Shown piece after piece: positions 11,547 through 21,393 of a DNA stretch of 64,000 bases (its first letter is position 1; each line of letters opens with the position of its first letter). Under the pieces are notes generated by a model. The model was not told the origin of the DNA. It worked only from the letters and a program-made list of their open reading frames with translations, and ran no database searches. The translations under genes and the position numbers were made by a program. The DNA is from Heterodera schachtii (lineage: Eukaryota > Nematoda > Chromadorea > Rhabditida > Heteroderidae). The stretch covers positions 291,178 to 355,177 of the forward strand of contig SIJG01000030.1 in the NCBI GenBank assembly GCA_023374025.1, read 5' to 3'.

Positions 11547-12057
11547 GTGCATTAAAAATGATGAAAGGATTATCAATTTTTATTTTGTTAAATTCCTAAA
11601 TGAATTCGAGACCCAAAAATTTGTTCATAATTCATGTGGTAAAAAATGCATAAAAAATAAATAAAAATTCCTTGAATTTGCTTCTGAATTTTTTAATTTT
11701 AAATAGAAAATTTCTTTTTCGAAAATTTTACACTAACAAGAGGCGAAGAAATTCAATGAAATTTTTATTAGGATTTTGATTTAAAATGTTGAGAGGTTTA
11801 ACAAATTTGTACACAAAGTGTTGGATCATCAGCAGCAATGAGAAATGACTAACAGAAAAAGAGGAGAAAAGGGCTTTGGCTTTGGAAAATAGCTTATAAT
11901 AAAAGAGAGACGAGCAGACGATGAGTGAGAGAAAAATAGTGGTAAAAATGCTCAACTGCTGCATTGGCAGAGTCAGAGAGGGGTCACAAAGTGTTCGCAC
12001 AGCATCGAATATGTCCTTAATTTAGGCGTCATTCTCCCCCACTGCACCTCTTTCTTC

Positions 12058-12158
12058 GGTTTAATTACCCAAGTTTGAGGTACTTGGCGTATCCTGCCCA
12101 TAATATCTGTGGCATGGAATAAATTTTGGAACTGCGCTGCCTAACGGCGGTGCTTAAA
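12058..12158 (+). ncRNA. sls-1: SL1 RNA gene, copy 2
   Basis: Exact SL1 exon, GTACTT donor, Sm site AAATTTTGG and hairpin arms GCGCTGCC and GGCGGTGC around TAAC. The spacer that follows (about 12160-12420) is the most divergent in the array. Confidence 0.92.
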
Positions 12159-12669
12159 ATCCATAAAAAATGATGAAAGGATTATCAATTTTTATTTGGT
12201 TAAATTCCAAACTGAATTTGAAGCCCAAAAATTTATATATAATTCATGTGGTAAAAGATGCATTAAAAAAATAAAATTTGCTTGAGTTTTTGCTTCTAAA
12301 TTTTTAATTTAAATATAGAAAATTCCATTTTCGAAAATTTACAATAACAAGAGGCGAAAAAATTCATTGAAATTTTTATAAGCATTTTGATTAAAAATGT
12401 TGGGAGGTTTAACAAATTTGTACACTGAATGTTGGATCGTCAGCAGCAATGAGAAATGACTAACAGAAAAAGAGGAGAAAAGGGCTTTGGCTTTGGAGTA
12501 ATAGCTTATAATAAAAGAGAGACGAGCAGACGATGAGTGAGAGAAAAATAGTGGTAAAAATGCTCAACTGCTGCATTGGCAGAGTCAGAGAGGGGTCACA
12601 AAGTGTTCGCACAGCATCGAATATGTCCTTAATTTAGGCGTCATTCTCCCACACTGCACCTCTTTCTTC

Positions 12670-12770
12670 GGTTTAATTACCCAAGTTTGAGGTACTTGGC
12701 GTATCCTGCCCATAATATCTGTGGCATGGAATAAATTTTGGAACTGCTTTGCCTAACGGCGGTGCTTAAA
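12670..12770 (+). ncRNA. sls-1: SL1 RNA gene, copy 3
   Basis: Exact SL1 exon and canonical Sm site. The hairpin 5' arm is GCTTTGCC with an unchanged GGCGGTGC 3' arm, leaving one T-T mismatch. Confidence 0.92.
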
Positions 12771-13278
12771 GTGCATTAAAAATGATGAAAGGATTATCAA
12801 TTTTTATTTTGTTAAATTCCTAAATGAATTCGAGACCCAAAAATTTGTTCATAATTCATGTGGTAAAAAATGCATTAAAAATAAATAAAAATTCCTTGAA
12901 TTTGCTTCTGAATTTTTAATTTTAAATAGAAATTCTTTTTCGAAAATTTTACACTAACAAGAGGCGAAGAAATTCAATGAAATTTTTATTAGGATTTTGA
13001 TTTAAAATGTTGAGAGGTTTAACAAATTTGTACACTGAATGTTGGATCATCAGCAGCAATGAGAAATGACTAACAGAAAAAGAGGAGAAAAGGGCTTTGG
13101 CTTTGGAAAATAGCTTATAATAAAAGAGAGACGAGCAGACGATGAGTGAGAGAAAAATAGTGGTAAAAATGCTCAACTGCTGCATTGGCAGAGTCAGAGA
13201 GGGGTCACAAAGTGTTCGCACAGCATCGAATATGTCCTTAATTTAGGCGTCATTCTCCCACACTGCACCTCTTTCTTC

Positions 13279-13379
13279 GGTTTAATTACCCAAGTTTGAG
13301 GTACTTGGCGTATCCTGCCCATAATATCTGTGGCATGGAATAAATTTTGGAACTGCGCTGCCTAACGGCGGTGCTTAAA
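13279..13379 (+). ncRNA. sls-1: SL1 RNA gene, copy 4
   Basis: Exact SL1 exon, canonical Sm site and canonical hairpin. Confidence 0.92.
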
Positions 13380-13890
13380 GTGCATTAAAAATGATGAAAG
13401 GATTATCAATTTTTATTTTGTTAAATTCCTAAATGAATTCGAGACCCAAAAATTTGTTCATAATTCATGTGGTAAAAAATGCATTAAAAATAAATAAAAA
13501 TTCCTTGAATTTGCTTCTGAATTTTTAATTTTAAATAGAAAATTTCTTTTTCGAAAATTTTACACTAACAAGAGGCGAAGAAATTCAATGAAATTTTTAT
13601 TAGGATTTTGATTTAAAATGTTGAGAGGTTTAACAAATTTGTACACAAAGTGTTGGATCATCAGCAGCAATGAGAAATGACTAACAGAAAAAGAGGAGAA
13701 AAGGGCTTTGGCTTTGGAAAATAGCTTATAATAAAAGAGAGACGAGCAGACGATGAGTGAGAGAAAAATAGTGGTAAAAATGCTCAACTGCTGCATTGGC
13801 AGAGTCAGAGAGGGGTCACAAAGTGTTCGCACAGCATCGAATATGTCCTTAATTTTAGGCGTCATTCTCCCCCACTGCACCTCTTTCTTC

Positions 13891-13991
13891 GGTTTAATTA
13901 CCCAAGTTTGAGGTACTTGGCGTATCCTGCCCATAATATCTGTGGCATGGAATAAATTTTGGAACTGCGCTGCCTAACGGCGGTGCTTAAA
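13891..13991 (+). ncRNA. sls-1: SL1 RNA gene, copy 5
   Basis: Exact SL1 exon, canonical Sm site and canonical hairpin. Confidence 0.92.
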
Positions 13992-14502
13992 GTGCATTAA
14001 AAATGATGAAAGGATTATCAATTTTTATTTTGTTAAATTCCTAAATGAATTCGAGACCCAAAAATTTGTTCATAATTCATGTGGTAAAAAATGCATTAAA
14101 AATAAATAAAAATTCCTTGAATTTGCTTCTGAATTTTTAATTTTAAATAGAAAATTTCTTTTTCGAAAATTTTACACTAACAAGAGGCGAAGAAATTCAA
14201 TGAAATTTTTATTAGGATTTTGATTTAAAATGTTGAGAGGTTTAACAAATTTGTACACTGAATGTTGGATCGTCAGCAGCAATGAGAAATGACTAACAGA
14301 AAAAGAGGAGAAAAGGGCTTTGGCTTTGGAAAATAGCTTATAATAAAAGAGAGACGAGCAGACGATGAGTGAGAGAAAAATAGTGGTAAAAATGCTCAAC
14401 TGCTGCATTGGCAGAGTCAGAGAGGGGTCACAAAGTGTTCGCACAGCATCGAATATGTCCTTAATTTTAGGCGTCATTCTCCCCCACTGCACCTCTTTCT
14501 TC

Positions 14503-14603
14503 GGTTTAATTACCCAAGTTTGAGGTACTTGGCGTATCCTGCCCATAATATCTGTGGCATGGAATAAATTTTGGAACTGCGCTGCCTAACGGCGGTGCTT
14601 AAA
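14503..14603 (+). ncRNA. sls-1: SL1 RNA gene, copy 6
   Basis: Exact SL1 exon, canonical Sm site and canonical hairpin. Confidence 0.92.
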
Positions 14604-15115
14604 GTGCATTAAAAATGATGAAAGGATTATCAATTTTTATTTTGTTAAATTCCTAAATGAATTCGAGACCCAAAAATTTGTTCATAATTCATGTGGTAAA
14701 AAATGCATTAAAAATAAATAAAAATTCCTTGAATTTGCTTCTGAATTTTTTAATTTTAAATAGAAAATTTCTTTTTCGAAAATTTTACACTAACAAGAGG
14801 CGAAGAAATTCAATGAAATTTTTATTAGGATTTTGATTTAAAATGTTGAGAGGTTTAACAAATTTGTACACTGAATGTTGGATCGTCAGCAGCAATGAGA
14901 AATGACTAACAGAAAAAGAGGAGAAAAGGGCTTTGGCTTTGGATAATAGCTTATAATAAAAGAGAGACGAGCAGACGATGAGTGAGAGAAAAATAGTGGT
15001 AAAAATGCTCAACTGCTGCATTGGCAGAGTCAGAGAGGGGTCACAAAGTGTTCGCACAGCATCGAATATGTCCTTAATTTTAGGCGTCATTCTCCCACAC
15101 TGCACCTCTTTCTTC

Positions 15116-15216
15116 GGTTTAATTACCCAAGTTTGAGGTACTTGGCGTATCCTGCCCATAATATCTGTGGCATGGAATAAATTTTGGAACTGCTTTGCCT
15201 AACGGCGGTGCTTAAA
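15116..15216 (+). ncRNA. sls-1: SL1 RNA gene, copy 7
   Basis: Exact SL1 exon and canonical Sm site. The hairpin 5' arm is the GCTTTGCC variant shared with copies 1 and 3. Confidence 0.92.
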
Positions 15217-15726
15217 GTGCATTAAAAATGATGAAAGGATTATCAATTTTTATTTTGTTAAATTCCTAAATGAATTCGAGACCCAAAAATTTGTTCATAA
15301 TTCATGTGGTAAAAAATGCATTAAAAATAAATAAAAATTCCTTGAATTTGCTTCTGAATTTTTTAATTTTAAATAGAAAATTTCTTTTTCGAAAATTTTA
15401 CACTAACAAGAGGCGAAGAAATTCAATGAAATTTTTATTAGGATTTTGATTTAAAATGTTGAGAGGTTTAACAAATTTGTACACTGAATGTTGGATCGTC
15501 AGCAGCAATGAGAAATGACTAACAGAAAAGAGGAGAAAAGGGCGTTGGCTTTGGAAAATAGCTTATGATAAAGGAGAGACGAGCAGACGATGAGTGAGAG
15601 AAAATAGTGGTAAAAATGGTCAACTGCTGCATTGGCAGAGTCAGAGAGGGGTCACAAAGTGTTCGCACAGCATCGAATATTTCCTTCATTTTTGGCGTCA
15701 TTCTCCCCCACTGCACCTCTTTCTTC

Positions 15727-15827
15727 GGTTTAATTACCCAAGTTTGAGGTACTTGGCGTATCCTGCCCATAATATCTGTGGCATGGAATAAATTTTGGAA
15801 CTGCGCTGCCTAACGGCGGTGCTTAAA
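15727..15827 (+). ncRNA. sls-1: SL1 RNA gene, copy 8 (variant upstream region)
   Basis: Exact SL1 RNA. The upstream region belongs to a second unit type (TTTCCTTCATTTTTGGCG in place of TGTCCTTAATTTTAGGCG), shared with copy 16 and nearly with copy 19. Confidence 0.92.
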
Positions 15828-16335
15828 GTGCATTAAAAATGATCAAATGATTATCAATTTTTATTTTGTTTAATTCCAAAAGGATTTCGAAACGCAAAAA
15901 TTTATTCATAATTCATGTGGTAAAAAATGCAGTTAAAAATGAAAAAATTCTTGAATTTGCTTATGAATTTTTTAATTTTAAATAGAAAATTCTTTTTCGA
16001 AAATTTTACACTAACAAGAGGCGAAGAAATTCAATGAAATTTTTATTAGGATTTTGATTTAAAATGTTGTGAGGATTAACACATTTGTACACTGAATGTT
16101 GGATCGTCAGCAGCAATGAGAAATGACTAACAGAAAAAGGGGAGAAAAGGGCGTTGGCTTTGGAAAATAGCTTATGATAAAGAGAGACGAGCAGACGATG
16201 AGTGAGAGAAAAATAGTGGTAAAAATGGTCAACTGCTGCATTGGCAGAGTCAGAGAGGGGTCACAAAGTGTTCGCACAGCATCGAATATGTCCTTAATTT
16301 TAGGCGTCATTCTCCCCCACTGCACCTCTTTCTTC

Positions 16336-16436
16336 GGTTTAATTACCCAAGTTTGAGGTACTTGGCGTATCCTGCCCATAATATCTGTGGCATGGAATAA
16401 ATTTTGGAACTGCGTTGCCTAACGGCGGTGCTTAAA
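16336..16436 (+). ncRNA. sls-1: SL1 RNA gene, copy 9
   Basis: Exact SL1 exon. The hairpin 5' arm is GCGTTGCC. This is the last SL1 gene before the Maverick; its spacer is interrupted at 16870. Confidence 0.92.
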
Positions 16437-16864
16437 TTGCATTAAAAATGATGAAAGGATTATCAATTTTTATTTTGTTAAATTCCTAAATGAATTCGAG
16501 ACCCAAAAATTTGTTCATAATTCATGTGGTAAAAAATGCATTAAAAATAAATAAAAATTCCTTGAATTTGCTTCTGAATTTTTAATTTTAAATAGAAAAT
16601 TTCTTTTTCGAAAATTTTACACTAACAAGAGGCGAAGAAATTCAATGAAATTTTTATTAGGATTTTGATTTAAAATGTTGAGAGGTTTAACAAATTTGTA
16701 CACTGAATGTTGGATCGTCAGCAGCAATGAGAAATGACTAACAGAAAAAGAGGAGAAAAGGGCTTTGGCTTTGGATAATAGCTTATAATAAAAGAGAGAC
16801 GAGCAGACGATGAGTGAGAGAGAAAAATAGTGGTAAAATGCTCAACTGCTGCATTGGCAGAGTC

Positions 16865-16870
16865 AGAGAG
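16865..16870. repeat. Maverick target-site duplication, left
   Basis: AGAGAG directly left of the element. Uninterrupted SL1 units read GTCAGAGAGGGGTC at this position, with a single AGAGAG. Confidence 0.9.
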
Positions 16871-16930
16871 AGTAGTTACCCTACCACTCTCATCGTGAGG
16901 TGTGAAAATGATTAATTGCTTTTTTCGGGA
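16871..16930 (+). repeat. Maverick terminal inverted repeat, left
   Basis: 60 bp, identical to the inverse of 38997-39056. It begins AGTAGTTACCC. At 16930 it passes directly into the duplicated ATPase segment, with one shared base at the junction. Confidence 0.95.
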
Positions 16931-17511
16931 TGCATATCGATCAGCAAATAGCCATAGGGACGGGCTGTCGCTTTGCGGTAAGCATCAAGGAAAAAATCAA
17001 GTTGTCGTGGAAAGAGTTGAACCCCAATGTTGCGAATGGACAACTGGGAATTTGGTGCGCGCATCAGTACCAGGTACTGAGCGGACATTCGTGCCACTTT
17101 TATCTTCCGCTCAAACAAATTTTGAGTGACAAACACCACCGCAAATTGGTGATGGTGTGACTTTTTGGTGAACAAATCGGACAAATACTTCTCATCAATG
17201 GATAGCATTAGGTCGTCAAGAATGAGCAAAAGAGGCTTAGGGAAACGCTTAACTAATTCCTCGGATGGGACTCCCGCATACACATCGACTCCCGCCTTTT
17301 GAAGCGCTGGCACCGCCGAATTCATTTCACCAAAACAGTAGAGCATGGAGACAGGTTTAGGGATGATCAATTGGTCCGATTCAGCAATAAATTTTAATAA
17401 AAATTCAGTCTTCCCCGATGAAGAGGGACCCGAAATGATTAGACCAAACGGTAGTTTGAAGCAAACATCTTTATTGGTGAATGATTGGGTGTTAAGCATT
17501 TTTAGTGACAA
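16912..17511 (-). pseudogene. Packaging ATPase, truncated duplicate reading into the TIR
   Basis: This is a second copy of the ATPase at 34999-35685. The N-terminal two-thirds match it with few substitutions, including Walker A GPSSSGKT and Walker B LLLILDD. The reading frame leaves the homologous sequence after YLLIDMH and continues into the left inverted repeat, ending PEKSN and TAA. It therefore lacks the last 32 or so residues of the full protein (acidic tail). The P-loop core could still fold. Whether it is expressed is unknown; it may be a dead by-product of the end duplication. Confidence 0.85.
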
Positions 17512-17517
17512 AATGAA

Positions 17518-18213
17518 TTACAAGTTTGAGGTGGATGCTTTAATACTGTTGAAGAACTCATCAAGTGTTTTGTCAATGTCTCCAAGGTCCTCCTTGTTTT
17601 CCTCTTCTTCTTTGGGCTCTTCCTGCACCTTTTCTTCCTCCACAGGGCTATTGGTCACTTTTTTGTCCAGAGATTCCGCTAAAAGGAGATTTCCGAGTAC
17701 ATTGATTGCGGTTTTGGCCTTCTTCCAACGCGCGCCGTCCTGCATGGCATCGGCCATTAACCCAGCTTCTACCAAGTCAAGCGCTACCTTTGCTTTGCGC
17801 TTCAAGTCCTGTTTATCCTCATCGGTGTGCGTCCCTTGGGTTGGAGTGGTGGTAGGGGTGGGGGTGCAAGTGTCGGAGGGCAGGTCACCGTAGGGTACAT
17901 TGAACACGCGGGCCTTGTTTTTCACACGGAAGAAGCAGTGGCCGGGTAGATCGTAGACAACATCAAAGGGGACGAATTGGGCTTTGCTGATCCGGCTGCA
18001 CCACATGGTGATCCCCTCCTTGGTCACCATTATGTCGACCTCGACTTCAGTAGCTTTACAAGCACGGCAGCGACCGCACTCATCGAACGGTATGAAACGG
18101 GGAGTGGACAGACGAGGACCGCTCACGGTTATGCCGCTTGTAGTCACAGTGATGTCCGATTGGGCGAGAATTTGATTGACAAGGGATCTCTTGTCGGACA
18201 TATTGATAGCCAT
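17518..18213 (-). CDS. 231-aa Maverick protein with duplicated DIxVTxxGIT motif, left copy
   Basis: The function is not recognised. The N-terminal half contains two related segments: DITVTTSGITVSGPRLSTPR followed by FIPFDECGRC (from residue 20), and DIMVTKEGITMWCSRISKAQ followed by FVPFD. The shared pattern is D-I-x-V-T-x-x-G-I-T ... R-x-S-x-x-x-F-x-P-F-D, which suggests a duplicated beta-rich module. Cysteines at 46, 49 and 52 (CGRCRAC) could bind metal. A T/P-rich linker, a helical basic stretch and an acidic C-terminus follow. The start may be Met1 or Met5. It lies 6 bp upstream of the ATPase copy, so the two are probably co-transcribed. The right copy is at 35692-36387. Confidence 0.75.
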   Translation of the reverse strand: MAINMSDKRSLVNQILAQSDITVTTSGITVSGPRLSTPRFIPFDECGRCRACKATEVEVDIMVTKEGITMWCSRISKAQFVPFDVVYDLPGHCFFRVKNKARVFNVPYGDLPSDTCTPTPTTTPTQGTHTDEDKQDLKRKAKVALDLVEAGLMADAMQDGARWKKAKTAINVLGNLLLAESLDKKVTNSPVEEEKVQEEPKEEEENKEDLGDIDKTLDEFFNSIKASTSNL

Positions 18214-18494
18214 TTAGTGGATTTTTAGGGGAGCAAAATTTTCAAATGAAATGAAACGGATGGATAGCATCTGCTTAAATACTTAATCCATAGGGCTAAT
18301 AGCCACGCCCATTTCTACAAGACTTTTGCCGAACGGAGAAAAGTGAGGGAAGATAGGCACTCAGTATTGAGCCCCGTGTGACAGTTCAGAATGAATTCCC
18401 CTCCCCAATTATCACTCAATAAGTCACAATTTTTATTTTAACATTGAGAGAAAATGACAGATGCCTTTATTTTCAAACATTGATAGTGATCAGA

Positions 18495-18854
18495 TCACTT
18501 CTGTTGCTTCAAGACCTGGGCGGCACAAATTTTCTTGAGAATTTTCATCCATTTTACGATCTTCTCACATGGCATCTCACGCTCTTGTGCGAATTCCAAC
18601 ACCTCTTGGCACACATCACGCGCCTTCTTCGGGGTGAACCAATGTAAAATCTGGAATAAAAATAATTTATCAAGTAAAATTTAAAAAACAATATTTTTTA
18701 CGTTGTCGTCATCGTCCTCCAAGTATTTCGTACCATGCCGATAATTCGTTGAGTTCAGAGTCGGGGGTCGGTGAGCGCTCAACCACAGCTTGGGCTAGAG
18801 AGAAAGAAATTATTTAAATTTATTATTTAAAGTTATCTTACATTGCTGAGACAT
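18495..18854 (-). pseudogene. Small three-exon Maverick gene, left copy, frameshift in exon 2
   Basis: Minus-strand exons lie at 18842-18854 (MSQQ), 18702-18794 and 18495-18650, with GT/AG introns of about 47 and 51 nt. The second exon carries one extra base near 18718 compared with the right copy, which shifts the frame. The third exon is intact here (ILHWFTPKKARDVCQEVLEF and on to LKQQK). The product would be under 90 residues; its last part is a basic, helical segment. No family is recognised. The gene lies upstream of the 231-aa gene and diverges from the 119-aa gene. Confidence 0.55.
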
Positions 18855-18989
18855 TTGCAATGATATTTTAAAGGGAATTATCTAAATAAATAATAAATTT
18901 AATTAAAAAATTTTATAAACACACGAATGAAAGAATGAATAGATGAGTCAAAATTTCTGTATTTTATAGAAAAGGTTTTGACATATGTC

Positions 18990-19290
18990 AGCATATGATT
19001 ATTTTCAAACCCACTCAATTCCTTTGAATTCACCGACATATGGGTGATTTTAATTAATTACTAAAATTTTAGACGCTAAAATTCAAATTTTCAATTGAAT
19101 TCGCCGACATTTGGATGATGATTAATTATTTATTTTAACTTTAGACGCCAGTAATTCAAATTTTTTCCGATCTTTTGATGGTGATTAATTAATTATTACA
19201 ATTTTAGACGCCAAGAATTCAAATTTCTCAGACCTTTTGGATGATTATTAATTAATTATTAATATTAAATCTTAAAATTCAAATTTGCTA
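18990..19290. promoter_or_regulatory. Tandem ~62-bp repeats in divergent intergenic region, left copy
   Basis: Successive copies of a unit containing TTTAGACGCCAA, AATTCAAATTT, a GACNTTTTGGATGAT-like stretch and an ATTAATTAATTATT spacer lie between the minus-strand small gene and the plus-strand 119-aa gene. The position suggests a bidirectional regulatory region. The right copy of the segment has one extra unit. Confidence 0.5.
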
Positions 19291-19550
19291 ATTAAAACAT
19301 ATCTCTATCGATTTATTGGAAAAATAAAAAATCAATAATACTCTCTATATCGATTTATATTCTTGTAAAATAAAAAAATCAATACTCCTTTGGTCAGACC
19401 ACGCCTACCGTTTGTGAACCTTCAATTAGCCCCGCCCAGCCTAGTCAAATAATTCACCCTCCCGAAAAGCAAAATCATTTTTATTCATCTGTCCAATATC
19501 CAAAATCATCTTTAATTCATCCGTCTAAAACCAAAAATATTTTCAACAAA

Positions 19551-19962
19551 ATGAAGAGATCCGCCGCTGCTCTTTCCTCTGCTGGTGCTACCGAGCAAAA
19601 CAAGACAAAATTTGAACCCAAGCCGATTCAACAGGAAGCTGAGCCCGAGCATGAGACAAAGGAGCCCGCAACGAAAAAGCGCATGGTGGAGGACCGAGAA
19701 TTGTGGAAACTGGCAAAGGGAAAGTATTTGCTGACTACATACTTGTGCCCAGGTAAAAATAATAATTCAATTTTAAAATAAAATAAAATCTTTTTAATTT
19801 TGAGATGACTGGAACCGATTGTACACCAATCAACAAAAGGTGAAACGTCTGGACGACGATCGCTTTTCCGTCAACTTTGAGCTATGCCACGAATGCGTTC
19901 GGATCAATTGCCGCGCAACTGATCTCATTGCTCCAATGAAGAAAAAGGTGAACAACGAATGA
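19551..19962 (+). CDS. 119-aa spliced Maverick protein, left copy
   Basis: Two exons, 19551-19752 and 19805-19962, with a GT/AG intron of 52 nt. Together they are 360 nt, giving 119 residues plus stop. The first exon starts MKRSAAALSSAGATEQ and is charged and probably disordered. The second exon holds a likely folded part with cysteines in the pattern LCHECVRINC, a possible metal site. It is the only supported plus-strand gene of this segment and diverges from the rest. Both copies are intact with few changes, which hints at constraint. Function unknown. Confidence 0.7.
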
Positions 19963-20432
19963 GAGGGCTTTGAGTGACCGATGGATCAGATGATGATGAC
20001 AATTGGAAATTAATATTTAATTATTTTTCACTTTTATTTTTAATAAATTGTAAATCTATGTGAAGTTTTATTTTTATGGGTCTCAAAACTTTACGGGGTT
20101 TGGAAAACATTTTAACGTCAAACCTTAGCAAATACAATGAAAATTAAATAATGCCCTGCCACTTTTCCCGCCAATTTTCTGGTTGTCCTATTTTAAAATA
20201 ACAGTGTGATTTAAACAAAACCAAGCCACTTTGTCCGCCCATTTTGAATGTAAATCTTACGCAAAGACATATCGTTTCAAAACTTTTGGTATTACAATAT
20301 GTAAACATAGCATTGTGTAACATTTATATTTTCAAACTTTTTGTTGGCATTATGTTCGGATTTGATTTTTACTTGTGAGGATGATGGGGTGTAAGATAGG
20401 TTAGAGAAGTCAGAGATACAGTGTACTATTTC

Positions 20433-21393
20433 GTAAACATTCATTAATTCTGCTATGGTCCTCGTCAGCGTCTCTTGCGCTCAGGTGCTAAGCTGTCCTG
20501 TTAAATCGCTCCGCGATCGGCTCAATCACCCTGAGGATCGGAACATTGTTTTGAACACATCACTGGACGCAAAGTGCGCACAACATACAATGATAGGAAT
20601 GGGATGAAAAAACTTTCTTCGTCAATGGAATTTCCGTCCAGTCGGCAGCCACTCTTCCTGCATACGGTCATTTGCGCCAACCATTAACGTCAATGTGGCA
20701 GCGCATTTTTACGTCGGCACCGCATAAAGCTACACTTTCCCTATGCACCATGCATAATTGAGCGATTTTCGGGAGGAGGCGAGGATCGGCATTACCCAAT
20801 GGAACTGCTCGAACTTGTCGATGATAACAACGACGGAAAAGACAATGAACGATGGTTGGGACGTCTGTTCAGAGAAATTGCGAGAATGATCAGCAATCTA
20901 CACATTCATCATCATCATCATCATCATCAATTCAGACCCTATGCCTACAAATGATGAAGAGATTGGGGAAAATAGTGGGCGTAATGAATGTAGTCAGAAT
21001 GCGCGACCCATATTTTGGTGAAAGTTAATTTTTCAACTCCCTAACTAATTATGCACTTTTCTACCTTAAAACGACCACTTCCATTATTTAATTTATAATT
21101 GAATTTCAAATTCCTTAATTTTTCAAAAATTGTGTCTTCTATTGCTTAATTATTCTCTTTTCTACCTAAAAATAACCTCTCCAAATGCTTAATTATTTGA
21201 AAATTCCATCTTCCAATCATTAATTATTCATCAATTATTTATTAATACAACAAATAAAAGCACATAAAGAGATAAATTATACATATTTCGGTATAAAAAG
21301 AGAAATAATTGTACATATGTGTAGGTGCGTATGAGTGTGGGCGTGTATGTGTATGGGTGAAAGAGAGAGACAGTTGAACGTGAACAAAATACA
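20433..21393. other. Maverick region without a convincing gene
   Basis: About 960 bp between the end of the direct repeat and the 3' end of the polymerase gene. A minus-strand patch near 20640-20790 (LPKIAQLCMVHRESVALCGA) could be an exon, but I cannot link it to a start or splice sites. A (CAT)n microsatellite lies at about 20906-20929. Otherwise nothing is recognised. Confidence 0.5.

Larger units (their letters stand above)
10905..16870 (+). repeat. SL1 RNA gene tandem array, left part
   Basis: Direct tandem units of 609-613 bp, each with one SL1 RNA gene on the plus strand, fill this interval. The array starts abruptly inside an SL RNA (CATGGAATAAATTTTGG at 10905) and is cut at 16870 by the Maverick. 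It contains nine complete SL1 RNA genes and a 3' fragment at the start. The unit has no recognisable 5S rRNA, unlike the C. elegans SL1/5S repeat. A long frame antisense to each unit is not a gene. Confidence 0.93.
16930..20432. repeat. Maverick internal direct repeat, left copy
   Basis: Matches 35104-38622 in the same orientation, with scattered substitutions and indels. The left boundary is fused to the inverted repeat at an A; the right boundary ends after GTGTACTATTTC. It contains the truncated ATPase, the 231-aa gene, a small spliced gene, a repeat-rich divergent promoter region and the 119-aa spliced gene. Confidence 0.93.

Noticed and set aside
11000..16800. 5S rRNA within the SL1 unit
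   Set aside because: No sequence resembling nematode 5S (GTCTACGACCA-type start or internal control region) is seen on either strand of the unit.
17345..17893. 182-codon plus-strand frame opposite the ATPase and 231-aa genes (also 35663-36067)
   Set aside because: Serine-rich antisense shadow; the minus-strand genes have the motifs and proper spacing.
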